Shown: positions 27,981 to 37,796 of the stretch, piece by piece
Position numbering within the stretch: the first letter of the stretch is position 1
How the letters are laid out: every line of letters begins with the position of its first letter
Assembly (NCBI RefSeq): GCF_023370075.1
Contig: NZ_CP097151.1
Span: forward strand, 248,001-312,000
Length of the DNA: 64,000 bases
Source: Deinococcus sp. QL22
GTDB taxonomy: Bacteria; Deinococcota; Deinococci; Deinococcales; Deinococcaceae
Direction: 5' to 3'
Notes under the pieces: model-generated
What the model was told of the DNA's origin: nothing
What the model saw: the letters and a program-made list of their open reading frames with translations, nothing else
The model's database searches: none
Made by a program: the position numbers and the translations under genes

Positions 27981-28052
27981 TGGTTCCTCCAAGGGGCACA
28001 ATAGAAAAATCTGGTGCCACAAAATAGAACCAGTCTTGATACGATGGCACCA
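27981..28052. promoter_or_regulatory. candidate MocR binding half-sites in divergent promoter
   Basis: Four related half-sites lie in the 74-bp gap: TGGTTCC (27981-27987), TGGTGCC (28012-28018), and in inverse orientation AGAACCA (28026-28032) and GGCACCA (28046-28052). TGGTGCCA/TGGCACCA form an 8-base inverted pair, the second touching the regulator's start codon. Spaced half-sites of this kind are typical of MocR regulators. Confidence 0.5.
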
Positions 28053-29500
28053 TGACCCAGCGCAAAATTGCTGCGACCGTATTAGCGCAGCTCCTTGGCG
28101 GCTGGACTGGCCGAGGCCCGGCTTACCTCAACCTTGCCCACAGTCTTCAGCACCTGATTCTCGACGGACGCCTTCCCCTGGCGGCGTACCTTCCCAGCGA
28201 ACGCACGCTCGCCGAAGCCTTAGGGCTCAGCCGCAACACCATCAAAGCTTCGTACAACGTCCTTCAAGACGAAGGATTCCTGTACCTCCGCCCAGGCGTA
28301 CGCGGAGTCATCCGCCTTCCTGCAGGTGCCAGCACACCCGGTGTCCCGCTTCCTCCCCTGACCCATCCCCACCTGCTTGATTTCGCTTCTGCCGCTCTCC
28401 CGGCGCCGGAAGGCCTGATCCATGAGGCGTATACCCACGCCCTGACGGCTCTGCCGACCTATCTCCCGACCCATGGCTACCTGCCACTTGGCCTGCCGGC
28501 GCTGCGCAGTGCAGTTGCGGCGCGGTATGCAGCCCGCGGTCTACCCACCACGGCCGAACAGGTCGTGATCACCTTCGGCGCGCAGCACGCCCTCAGTCTG
28601 ATCGTCCGGGTGTTCACCAGTCCGGGAGACCGGGTGCTTGTTGATCAACCCACCTACCCGCACGCGCTCGATGCGTTGAGGGGGGCGAGCTGCCGAATTG
28701 TGCCCGTCGCCCTGACGCCCGAGGGGTGGGATCCTGACGCGTGGGCTGCGGCCGCGCGGCAGACCTCCCCCCGTCTCGCGTACCTCATTCCCGACTTCCA
28801 CAACCCCACCGGGCATCTGATGCCTGACGCAGTCCGGACGCAGATCACCCGGCTGTGTCGTGAAACGCGCACCCTCCTCGTGGTGGACGAAACGCTCACC
28901 GATCTCGCCCTGGACGTCCCGGTGCCGTCGCCTTTCGCCGGCAATGACCGATATGACACGGTGGTGAGCATCGGTTCGATGAGCAAGTCGTTCTGGGGGG
29001 GTTTGCGCCTGGGGTGGATCCGCGCGCCGCGGGACGTCGCCGAACGTCTGGGGGCGGCGCGCTCGTCCGTTGATCTGGGCACACCAGTCGTGGAGCAGCT
29101 GGCGGGGGCCTGGCTCCTGCAAGACCCGGGCCCATTCTTGGAGCGGCGCCAACAGCAACTCCGCGAACAACGGGAGGTGCTGACCGAGCAACTGAACCTG
29201 CAGCTGCCCGAGTGGATCTACCGCCTTCCCGAAGGAGGGCTCTCGCTGTGGGTCACGCTCCCGCAGCCGATTGGACCAGCCCTCGTGGCGCAGGCCACTC
29301 GTTTTGGCCTGCGCCTGACCGCTGGAGAGCGTTTCGCTCACGACGGCCTCCTCGCACGCCAGTTGCGTCTGCCGTTTACCCGTCCGGCGGCCGAATTGCA
29401 CGAGGGGGTCACGCGGCTCGCTACCCTGTACCGGGAACTTGTGAGCGATGATTCCCGGCGCAACGATCCAAGAGTCAATGTCCAGCTCGACATGTATTGA
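28052..29500 (+). CDS. MocR/PdxR-type regulator (GntR HTH fused to aminotransferase fold)
   Basis: The 482-residue product has an N-terminal winged helix (about 20-90; LPSERTLAEALGLSRNTIKA) and a fold-type I aminotransferase-like domain (about 110-470) with the PLP lysine in GSMSKSFWGGLRLGW and the substrate-binding segment PDFHNPTGHLM. MocR regulators bind PLP or a PLP adduct as effector and rarely catalyse. The divergent GNAT gene is the nearest likely target. Confidence 0.9.
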   Translation: MTQRKIAATVLAQLLGGWTGRGPAYLNLAHSLQHLILDGRLPLAAYLPSERTLAEALGLSRNTIKASYNVLQDEGFLYLRPGVRGVIRLPAGASTPGVPLPPLTHPHLLDFASAALPAPEGLIHEAYTHALTALPTYLPTHGYLPLGLPALRSAVAARYAARGLPTTAEQVVITFGAQHALSLIVRVFTSPGDRVLVDQPTYPHALDALRGASCRIVPVALTPEGWDPDAWAAAARQTSPRLAYLIPDFHNPTGHLMPDAVRTQITRLCRETRTLLVVDETLTDLALDVPVPSPFAGNDRYDTVVSIGSMSKSFWGGLRLGWIRAPRDVAERLGAARSSVDLGTPVVEQLAGAWLLQDPGPFLERRQQQLREQREVLTEQLNLQLPEWIYRLPEGGLSLWVTLPQPIGPALVAQATRFGLRLTAGERFAHDGLLARQLRLPFTRPAAELHEGVTRLATLYRELVSDDSRRNDPRVNVQLDMY

Positions 29501-29511
29501 GATCAGTCTAA

Positions 29512-30382
29512 GTGGTTGTGTTGCCTTCACTGTCCCAACCCGCTGGTCTTAAGCCATGCACTCTAGGGCGGTGTTGCCTTCACGCGGTTGGGGTCAGGTG
29601 ACCGTCCGTGAACGACGCCAAACCTCACCGCCACCGATGCCCGACGAGCATCATCGGGGACACCCTTTGGTTGTCCCACCGCTTGCCGTTGAGCGACCGA
29701 GACGTCCAAGAAGTGCTCCACGGGCGCGGCACCCTGGTCAGCCATGAGACCTTACGCGAATGGTGCATCCCGCCCATTCAGCTCTCTGTTCACTCAGGAC
29801 CTGCGTCACCCTGAACCCCGGCGGGGTTCGGGGTGGCATTTGATTGAGGTCTACACCACGGTGGACGGCAGCGGACACTGGCGCTGGAGAGCGGTGGATG
29901 AGGACGGGATTGTGCAGGGCATCGTGCTTGGGCAGCACCGAGACCGAGGAGCCGCGAAGACCTTCCTGACCAAGCTGTTCAGTGAAGATGACGTCCCAGG
30001 GGTCATCCACACCGGGTCAGCTCTGGAGCTATGGGGCAGCGATCCGGGAACTCCCGAGCGTGAGGGGCGTCAATCACCAGCCGGTGGTCGCCACGGCACG
30101 CGGCAATAACCGAGTTGGACAATCACACCGTCCCACACGGCGCCAAGAGCGAGGTCAACAGGGGATGGGGCGGAAGAAACGCGCGCAGGAGGTGTCGAAG
30201 CTGCACGCCCGAGTGGCAAACCTTCATCACCACCCCCCAAGGGGCGCTGCCGCGACACACAGACGAAGCACTCAACAACACGCGTTCCCGACGTGGTCAA
30301 TGCTCTCGGCAGGGGTGGCCTGAACTTCAGGCCACCCCTGCCCTCCGTCTGCTACAGGTCAAGTGAAGGCAACACAACCCCG
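29512..30382 (+). mobile_element. IS6-family element, decayed, with doubled left end
   Basis: Left ends GGTTGTGTTGCCTTCAC (about 29514-29530) and GGTGTTGCCTTCAC (29570-29583) lie 55 bp apart; the right end AGTGAAGGCAACACAACC is at 30362-30379. A perfect hairpin with 17-base arms (30308-30324 and 30326-30342) precedes the right end, as in other IS6 copies in this window. Confidence 0.8.
29660..30235 (+). pseudogene. IS6-family transposase, frameshifted
   Basis: Blocks in several frames: LWLSHRLPLSDRDVQEVLHG, then HWRWRAVDEDGIVQGIVLGQ, DDVPGVIHT, and the C-terminal NRVGQSHRPTRRQERGQQGM. First Asp regions are degraded (YTTVDGSG) and the second catalytic aspartate block is altered (IHTGSA in place of IHTDG). 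Inactive. Confidence 0.8.
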
Positions 30383-30434
30383 GGGCCTGATGGCCTTCGC
30401 GCACGGGCAGTGACAGGCTTAAAAGCCACACGTG

Positions 30435-30466
30435 AGGCGGCCCCAGGAACACTCCTGGGGCCGCCT
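30435..30466. terminator. strong hairpin after the DUF4384/PEGA gene
   Basis: AGGCGGCCCCAGGA (30435-30448) and its exact complement (30453-30466) form a 14-bp stem 12 bases after the stop of the minus-strand gene. The plus-strand side is followed by TTTGAG, the minus-strand side by CACGTG; U tracts are weak, but no other terminator is present. Confidence 0.65.
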
Positions 30467-30477
30467 TTGAGATTCGT

Positions 30478-31599
<1,122 letters not shown>

Positions 31600-31679
31600 G
31601 ACTGGCAGTGTGCCGCGCGTCCATGACCGCGCGCTGATGTCACCTGACGGCAGTGTTCACAGTTCAGAGGCTGTCTGGA

Positions 31680-31732
31680 AGGTTGTGTTGCCTTCACTGT
31701 CCCAACCCGCTGGTCTTCAGCCATGCACTGGA
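31680..31732 (+). repeat. IS6 left-end fragment
   Basis: GGTTGTGTTGCCTTCACTGT and the next about 30 bases match 29514-29560 almost exactly, including the segment ending CCATGCACT. Only the end of the element is present. Confidence 0.7.
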
Positions 31733-31785
31733 GTGCGAGTCTTTCAGATGCTGGAACGGATCAGGCCACCGGGTAGCGTTGAGCA

Positions 31786-32310
31786 GTGCGCGGGAGTCGG
31801 TCAGGAAGTCATACGGTCAGTCGGCTGACGGTATATCTGGTGTGGGCGACAACGTACCGGTATCACGTCTTAGTCGGTGAAGTGAACCTTCGATGCCGCG
31901 AACTCCTGATTCACATTGGCGGTGCGGAAGACGTTGGCATGTTGAAGGGCGTCGTGAGGTGCGATCCGGTGCAGCTGCACTTGGAAGATCCACCTGCGCG
32001 GTCGGGGAGTGCTCTGGTGAAGCGGCTCAAGGGGCGCACTTCCCGGGTGCTCCAGAAAGAATTCCCCCATCTCGTTTTTCGAGATGGGGGACGACACTGT
32101 TGGGGCGTGGGATACGGAGCATGGAGTCCGGGGAACATCACCGAGGGGCTGGGGCAGGATGATCTCGAACATCACCAGAGCGGTTCCAATCAAGCGCAAG
32201 ACACGTTCCTGCTCTCAGATGGAAGGCGACCCCCGTCGCTCCCAAACCCCTGCACTGAAAGTGCAGGGTCGTTTAGTGGTTTGTGGGGTAGGCTGACTCT
32301 CCAGAACTGA
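31786..32310 (+). pseudogene. tnpA: IS200/IS605 TnpA (Y1 transposase) with catalytic residues lost
   Basis: The frame is open, beginning at a GTG, and residues 9-131 align with IS200 TnpA: HTVSRLTVYLVWATTYRYHV, GAEDVGMLKGVV, LKGRTSRVLQKEFPHL, GNITEGLGQDDLEHHQ. The HUH motif expected as DHVHL reads DPVQL (residues 60-64), and the catalytic tyrosine position (expected E/D-Y-I/L-E) is Asp 126. Both metal ligands and the nucleophile are gone while the reading frame is kept. No tnpB is present. Confidence 0.85.
32248..32268 (+). repeat. hairpin at the IS200 right end
   Basis: CCCTGCAC and GTGCAGGG (8-base arms, loop TGAAA) lie about 60 bases after the tnpA homology. Subterminal hairpins recognised as single strands mark IS200/IS605 ends. 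Confidence 0.6.
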
Positions 32311-32394
32311 CCCAAAACCGTATCGTCATCGGTTCCCGATGGCCATCACGCAGTACGCGGTTTGGCTCTCCCACCGCTTTCCGCTCAGTGACTA

Positions 32395-33555
32395 GTACAG
32401 CGTTTTGCAATTTAGTAGAGTTAGTTATGCCTCGCCCTCTGCTGTACAAAGTGGAATTGAGCCCTGAGCAGGAACAGACTCTCAAAGCCATCACAACGAA
32501 AGGGACCCACAAGGCGCGGGTCATGACCCGCGCTCAGATCTTGCTGATGGCCCATCGGCAGATGGGTGATCTCGCGATCAAGGAAGCCCTGGGGATCAGT
32601 GTGCAGATGGCGCAGTCGATCCGAAAACACTTCGTGCTCGGAGGGCTGGACGCGGCGCTCTATGATGCCCCACATACGGGTCGACCCGCGAAATTCACTG
32701 GCCAGGATCGGGCGGCGATCACGGCACTGGCGTGCCGTGAGGCTCCCACAGGCCATGCCCAGTGGAGCGTTCGCCTGCTCGCCGAAAAAGCCGTGGAATT
32801 GAACGTGGTAGACGGCATTGCGCCGTCCACGGTGTTCTACATCCTGAAAAAAACGCGCTCCAGCCGCACCGCAAAAGGCAGTGGTGCATCGCGCAACTGA
32901 CGGCAAAGTTCCTGTGTGAGATGGAGCGTGTCCTGGACGTGTATGCCCGGCCCTATGATGAACGCTTCCCCGTGTTGTGCTTCGATGAGCAGCCTTGTTT
33001 CCTGATCGGCGACGTGATGGCCCCGGTTCCGATGGAACCGGGACGAGTCGCCAAGCAAGACTATGAATACGAGCGATTTGGAAGTGGCGCGGTGCTGCTC
33101 GCGGTTGAACCCCAGACTGGTCGTCGGTTTGTGAACGTGTGCCCGACGAACGGCCGAGGAATACACGGCATTCATGGAGGAGCTGGAACGGGCCTACCCA
33201 GCAGCGGTACAGATCACCCTGGTGCAGGACAACCTCAATACCCATCATGGGGGCAGCTTCTACAAGTGGATGTCCCCAGAACAGGCCCACCGGTTGGTGG
33301 GCCGATTCGAGTGGATCTACACGCCGAAACACGCCTCTTGGTTAAACATGGCGGAGTTGGAATTCAGCGCTCTTCAGCGGCAGTGTTGACATCGGCGGAT
33401 TCCTTCGCTGGAACGACTTCGTTCCGAAGTCGAGGCCTGGGTGGCCGCGCGTTCACGCGCGGCCATCACACTCAACTGGCAGTTCTCGACTCAGGCCGCC
33501 CGACGAACCCTCGGACGCCACTATGAAACCATTCGTATTAATTGAACGCTGTACT
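32395..33555 (+). mobile_element. IS630-family element inserted in IS6
   Basis: The ends TACAGCGTT and AACGCTGTA are inverted repeats bordering the insertion, flanked by the TA-type target (CTAG context) usual for IS630. The IS6 reading frame resumes at once on the right (GACGTTCAAGAATTC). Confidence 0.8.
32427..33543 (+). pseudogene. IS630-family transposase with frameshifts and a stop
   Basis: The first frame (MPRPLLYKVELSPEQEQTLK to GIAPSTVFYILKK) holds the DNA-binding half. At an A7 tract near 32848 the -1 frame continues as NALQPHRKRQWCIAQL with the first Asp in LCFDEQPCF. A further shift near 33155 leads to LVQDNLNTHHGGSFYKWM (second Asp) and HASWLNMAELEFSAL (last catalytic Glu), and a TGA at 33387 interrupts the C-terminus. 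The A7 slip may be natural in this family; the second shift and the stop are damage. Confidence 0.82.
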
Positions 33556-34080
33556 AGGACGTTCAAGAATTCACCCACCACGGTGGCACCCTGGTCAGTC
33601 ATGAGACCCTCCGCGAGTGGTGCATCAAGTTCGAACCCCTCTTTGCAGAGGAACTGCGTCACCCTGAACCCCGTCGGGGTTCGGGGTGGCCTCCGGATGA
33701 GGTCTGTACCACCGTTGATGGGATTTGCCCCTGGCTCTGGAGGGCCGTGGACGAGCACGGCTTCGTGCAGGCTTCCCTCCTTCAACGCCACCGCTCTACC
33801 GACGCTGCACAAACCGTTCTGACGAGGTTGCTGGGTGAAGACGCTGTCCCAGAGGTCATTCAGACGGATGGGCTGCGGAGCGAGGGAGCCGCAATTCAAG
33901 AGGTTCCGAGCCGGGTGAACGTTGACCACCAAGAGGTGATTCGTGACGCCGGATGCAACCACATGGTTGAGCAAGAACATCGTTCAACACGGCGACACGA
34001 GCGACGTCAGCAAGGATTGGGGCGGCGAAAACGCGCACAGGAATGTCTGAGTCTGCACGCCCGAACTGAGAATCGTCACT
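33556..34080 (+). pseudogene. IS6-family transposase, C-terminal two thirds
   Basis: The translation includes GGTLVSHETLREWCIKFEPL, WRAVDEHGFVQASLLQRHRS, VIQTDGLRSEGAAIQEV and HMVEQEHRSTRRHERRQQGL, the ordered IS6 DDE blocks. Disconnected from its N-terminus by the IS630, it cannot be expressed as a unit. Confidence 0.8.
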
Positions 34081-34165
34081 GGAGTGACACCCTCTGACAG
34101 GACCATAGACCAAGACACTTCGCCCCAGTCAGCGGATACGCTGATTGCATCGCGAAGGAGATCGT

Positions 34166-34465
34166 ATGCCCGGACGGAACCACAGCCGCGAATTCAAACT
34201 TGAGGTCGTCAGCCAGATCAACAGCGGCCAACAGACGACCGCCCAGCTCAGTCGCACCCACTCCCTGGCACCGGGTCTGATGTACCGATGGCGCAAAGAG
34301 GTCGAAGCACGTGGTGAAGCTGCGTTTACGGATGGGGCTACCACGGATCGCAGCGACGAACTTCGCATTGCCGAGCTGGAACGGTATTGCGGTCAGCTCG
34401 CTCTGGAGAATACGATCCTGAAAAAATCGTTAGCGACGTACCGCTTGAAAAGCGGCACCAAATGA
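34166..34465 (+). CDS. IS3 orfA (transposase DNA-binding subunit)
   Basis: A 99-residue protein starting at ATG 34166 (GAAGGAGATC in front). MPGRNHSREFKLEVVSQINS with the following TTAQLSRTHSLAPGLMYRWR is the IS3 orfA helix-turn-helix; a leucine zipper-like region (LRIAELERYCGQLALENTIL) follows. Its TGA overlaps an ATG of orfB. An A6T run (CTGAAAAAATC, near 34420) upstream of the stop is a plausible -1 site for the OrfAB fusion. Confidence 0.87.
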   Translation: MPGRNHSREFKLEVVSQINSGQQTTAQLSRTHSLAPGLMYRWRKEVEARGEAAFTDGATTDRSDELRIAELERYCGQLALENTILKKSLATYRLKSGTK

Positions 34466-35307
34466 TCACGGATGCGCGCTGCGCGCATCCGACGGTGTCG
34501 GTACGTCGCTTGTGTGAGTTGCATGCGGTCAGTCGGTCTTGGTATCTGGGTCAACAGACTCGGACAAGGGTGAATCCAGATTTGGATCTCACGAAAGAGA
34601 TTGAAGCCATCGTGTTGAAGTGGAATGGTTACGGCTACCGACGCGTGACCCATGAGTTGGCCCGTCGGGGACATCGAACCAACCACAAGCGCGTCTTACG
34701 GGTCATGAGGGCACAGGGGTTGTTATGTCGTCCCAAACGACGGTTTCAGGCCACCACGGACTCGACGCACAGCGAACGTCGTTTTGAAAATTTGCTGCCG
34801 ACCGTGGTTCCGACTCACCCCAACCAAGTCTGGCAAGTTGATCTGACCTATGTTCGGGTGAAAGGTGGTTTTGTGTACCTGGCCTGCGTGTTGGACAGCT
34901 TCACCCGAGAAATCGTGGGCTGGGCCATGTCCAGGTGCATTGACGCGGCGCTGGCCTTGAAAGCACTCAACAACGCGCTTGGGGCGCGCTGCCCAAGCCC
35001 AGGCTTACTGCACCATTCTGACCAAGGGTCTCAATATGCAAGTCGCGTCTATGTCGATCGGCTTCGGGAGGCTGGGTTAATCCCGAGCATGTCCAGAAAG
35101 GGAAACCCATACGACAACGCCCGCATGGAAAGCTTTTACAAAACCCTGAAAACAGAAGAAGTCGATCTGCAGGACTATCTTGATTTCGACGACGCACATT
35201 GCCAGATCAACCACTTCATCGGTCGGCTGTATAACCAGGAACGTCTGCATTCCAGTTTGGGGTATGTCCCACCTGCCGAGTTCGCCACTCGGTATCATTG
35301 CGCCTAG
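34462..35307 (+). CDS. IS3 orfB (DDE integrase core)
   Basis: A 281-residue frame when read from the ATG overlapping the orfA stop; the frame itself is open from 34387, as needed for OrfAB fusion. The HTH_21 region (YGYRRVTHELARRGHRTNHK) precedes an rve core with Asp in VWQVDLTYV, Asp in LLHHSDQGSQYAS and Glu in NARMESFYKTLKTE. All catalytic residues and the C-terminal QERLHSSLGYVPPAEFA are present, so the element may be active. Confidence 0.9.
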   Translation: MITDARCAHPTVSVRRLCELHAVSRSWYLGQQTRTRVNPDLDLTKEIEAIVLKWNGYGYRRVTHELARRGHRTNHKRVLRVMRAQGLLCRPKRRFQATTDSTHSERRFENLLPTVVPTHPNQVWQVDLTYVRVKGGFVYLACVLDSFTREIVGWAMSRCIDAALALKALNNALGARCPSPGLLHHSDQGSQYASRVYVDRLREAGLIPSMSRKGNPYDNARMESFYKTLKTEEVDLQDYLDFDDAHCQINHFIGRLYNQERLHSSLGYVPPAEFATRYHCA

Positions 35308-35499
35308 AAGTGACTTGACTGCTGGCCCGGTACTTTGGGTTCATTCCATCACCATCCCTCCCGAAGGGGCGTTTCCGCCCCACCAGAAGAAGCAATCAGA
35401 AGCATGCATTCCAGACAGGGGGAATGGTTGCGGTAGGGATGGCCTGATCCTCAGGCCATCCCTGGGCCGTACGCCAAGTGAAGGCAACACCGCCGTTCC

Positions 35500-35570
35500 T
35501 AGACATCCCGGTAACTCAACGGGAAGCGGTGTCGGTAGGGCGTTGGGTCAGTCACTGTCCACCACCTTAC
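35500..35570 (-). pseudogene. IS6 transposase N-terminal scrap
   Basis: The minus strand reads YRHRFPLSYRDV followed by a stop, the N-terminal IS6 block, preceded by the GACTGACCCAA sequence found ahead of this block in other copies. Confidence 0.6.
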
Positions 35571-35580
35571 TAGTTAACCT

Positions 35581-36990
35581 CAATGCTAGTAAGTTAAGAA
35601 GGTAGTGTGGCACTGGCACGCACTTTTCTTGGGTAACGGGTCATCTTAATTTTAACGACTCGAGGGTATGAGCGAGGTCGCCTGGCAGGAAGAACGAGCA
35701 ATGCAATGTCGCTGGTCAGTTGCTCCAGATACTGTGGCAGACGACCAGCAGCCACCACCCGCGCGCTGAGCCATAACGTCCGGATCAGCAGCAGGCTGGT
35801 TCGGTACGAAATTCGTAAGGGACTGACCTCCAGAAGCCCCGCCACTCGGGCCATTTCCAGGCGCACCAGGTTGTACACCACGGCCAACGCGAACAGTTCC
35901 TGCTGAATTCGGTCTGGGGTTTGAGAGCGCAACGCCTCCAATCGTTCCAGGGTATGCGTGTGCAGTTCATCAAACCCCGTTTCGAGTTCCCAGCGCTGAT
36001 GGTAGAGCTCAATGATCTCGGTCGCTGAGTAACGCTCGGCGTCCAACATGGACGTCAGCAGCCACTGTGGTTTGAAGCCTGGGAGCTGATAGCAGATGAC
36101 ACGGATCTGCATGCTGCGGGGCAGCGTGGGGTCAGACCTGCGCGCAGGTCTGCGAAAGGGAACCTCAGAGGGTGACCTGATTTGGCCCCAGGATCTCCAG
36201 CACCGTCCACACCAAGTTGTTCCTGGCCCGGACAAGCCAGTGGCGCTCCTCCCCTCGCTTCTGGTGGCGGTAAAACCGCCCGTAGTCCATCAGCCCCCGG
36301 TCGACCAGCAGCACACAGTGATCGGGCAGGTGCTCATCGAAGCTGCTGGAGAGCGATTCCTCGCTCTCCGTATACGCGCCGACCTTTAAGTCCAGCAGGA
36401 AGTGCGACCCAAGCGCCATCAGGCCGACGACCCTTGCTTGCGGATAGGCGCTCTCACGGTGGGCACCACTGGGAGGCAGACTGAAGTGCGCCCGGTTCTC
36501 ATCGCTGTCCGGGACACGGATGGTCGTGCCATCAATACCCAGTACCGCCAAACCACACCAACGGTGGGCGTCAAGCTGCTCATGTCCATGACGGGTCACA
36601 ACGGCATCGAACAGGTGTTTGAGAGGGGCCGTCCCCAGTCGGTCTCGCGCCTGCACCAGGGCCGCCGAACTGATGATGATCTTCCCGTTGGGATCAGGGA
36701 GAACCAGATGCAGATGGTCACACACCGCCTGAATCGATCGGTCGCGCAGGAGCGCCATGCCCAGCATCAGCCAGACGGCCCGTTCTGCAGGAAGCTTCCT
36801 GCGACGAACCGAAGCGGTTCCCGTCGCTTCAAGGGCTTGCGTCACCAACGCAGCGTCGAGGCTCGTGGCGAAGGTGCTGAGGTGATCGAGTGGCTGATCG
36901 CGGGCCGTGGTCAGCAGTGCGGTGCCAAGATTCATCCTTCATCTTGACACCTTCGACATGGCCCCTAAACCCCTTAACTTACTGGCATTG
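35581..36990 (-). mobile_element. IS4-family element with perfect 10-bp target duplication
   Basis: The ends CAATGCTAGTAAGTTAAG (35581-35598) and CTTAACTTACTGGCATTG (36973-36990) are inverted repeats with one mismatch. TAGTTAACCT is repeated exactly outside both (35571-35580 and 36991-37000). Confidence 0.92.
35594..36935 (-). pseudogene. IS4-family transposase, one frameshift
   Basis: The N-terminal frame runs from ATG 36935 to 36165 (IS4 N-terminal domain; first Asp in VLGIDGTTIRVPD; second in LLVDRGLMDYGRFY). The C-terminal frame runs from about 36175 to 35594 (YHQRWELETGFDELHTHTLE, the Y-R-E region, then ELFALAVVYNLVR). The shift falls between NQVTL and EVPFRRP near 36170-36180, with no slippery run there. 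The Lys of the YREK motif appears as His (DELHTH). Probably inactive. Confidence 0.82.
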
Positions 36991-36999
36991 TAGTTAACC

Positions 37000-37305
37000 T
37001 GACAGAACCGTGTGAATTACGTCTGGCACGTCATCATTCATCAAGAGTCTTCGGAGAGAGGTCTTTGCTGCCTGGGTAGCTCGCCGAGCTTGGACAAGGA
37101 GGTCGAGAACAGCACCGGATTCGTCGATGGCCCGCCACAACCAGTGTTTCCTGCCACCGATCTCGATGCACACTTCGTCCAAGAACCACCGAGAACCCCG
37201 CCGGGGTTCCCGGTAACGCAGGTCTTCAGTCAGGAGCGGTGCGAACGGGATGTTCCACTGGTGCAGGGGCTCGTGACTGACCAGGGCGCCGCCTCCTCTT
37301 CATGC
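37000..37305 (-). pseudogene. IS6-family transposase fragment
   Basis: The minus strand reads GALVSHEPLHQWNIPFAPLL, FLDEVCIEIGGRKHWLWRAI, DESGAVLDLLVQARR and DDVPDVIHT, the middle IS6 blocks (first Asp in FLDEVCI, equivalent to the WxxDE motif). It is cut at 37000 by the IS4 insertion and has a frame change near 37280. Confidence 0.75.
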
Positions 37306-37353
37306 GGTGGTAAGCAGTTCACGAGGTCTCTTCAGCTGTCTACTCGGTTCACC

Positions 37354-37707
37354 TCAGTACACCTGACCATTGGCAAAAGTCCGGGCTGGAGGAAGATCCG
37401 TCCAGTGAATCCAGACCTGATGAGGGTCAAGCTTCAGGTGCTCCACCAATACCCCAGCGATATCGCTCATGGCTTGGCGTACAGTTTCGTCAGGTCGGGG
37501 ATTGGCCATGACCGTGACCACGAGATGAGGGGTATCCACGGTGCCGTGTAAGCCCTCCTGAAGGTGAGTGAGAGGGGTAACGTGCACCCACAGCAGCTCG
37601 GGCGGTACCTTTAACCTGGGAGACAAGCGCTGTACCAGTGCGTCTGCCAGACGCTGAACCTGTTCTGAAGAGTGAAGGTCTGGCGTGTAAAGGGTCAATA
37701 CAGGCAT
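37354..37707 (-). CDS. tautomerase superfamily protein
   Basis: A 117-residue protein starting MPVLTLYTPDL; after Met removal Pro-1 would be the catalytic base of the 4-oxalocrotonate tautomerase/MIF superfamily. Length and pattern (beta-alpha-beta repeat: LADALVQRLSPRLKVPPELL with VHVTPL, then HLVVTVMANPRPDETVRQAM with VWIHWTDLP) fit the tandem, trimer-forming type. ATG 37707 is favoured over upstream starts by AAGGAGAT. It may isomerise a 2-oxo or enol acid. Same direction as the downstream side of the oxidoreductase at 37797; co-transcription is possible. Confidence 0.75.
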   Translation of the reverse strand: MPVLTLYTPDLHSSEQVQRLADALVQRLSPRLKVPPELLWVHVTPLTHLQEGLHGTVDTPHLVVTVMANPRPDETVRQAMSDIAGVLVEHLKLDPHQVWIHWTDLPPARTFANGQVY

Positions 37708-37796
37708 AGATCTCCTTGCAGCGGTCATCGCCAGAGCAGATGGCATCAGCAATCATCAACAGGACTGAGGAACAGGCGTGCAAGCGGGCAGTCTGG

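Larger units (their letters stand above)
34098..35332 (+). mobile_element. IS3-family element, apparently intact
   Basis: Imperfect inverted repeats are visible (left GGACCATAGACCAAGACACT, right on the minus strand GGCCAGCAGTCAAGTCACTT). The element holds overlapping orfA and orfB, both undamaged. It sits in the IS6 copy just after the transposase C-terminus. Confidence 0.82.
32298..35500 (+). mobile_element. IS6-family element interrupted by IS630 and IS3
   Basis: Three pieces of one IS6 copy are recognisable. The N-terminal part at 32298-32394 encodes MAITQYAVWLSHRFPLSD; the transposase middle and C-terminus are at 33556-34080; and the right end is at 35335-35500 (hairpin with arms GGGATGGCCTGA/TCAGGCCATCCC, then AGTGAAGGCAACACC). 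Between them lie an IS630 (about 32395-33555) and an IS3 (about 34098-35332). Confidence 0.75.

Noticed and set aside
36165..36185. programmed frameshift in the IS4 transposase at 35594-36935
   Set aside because: No homopolymer or slippery heptamer and no downstream hairpin at the junction; a simple indel is more likely.
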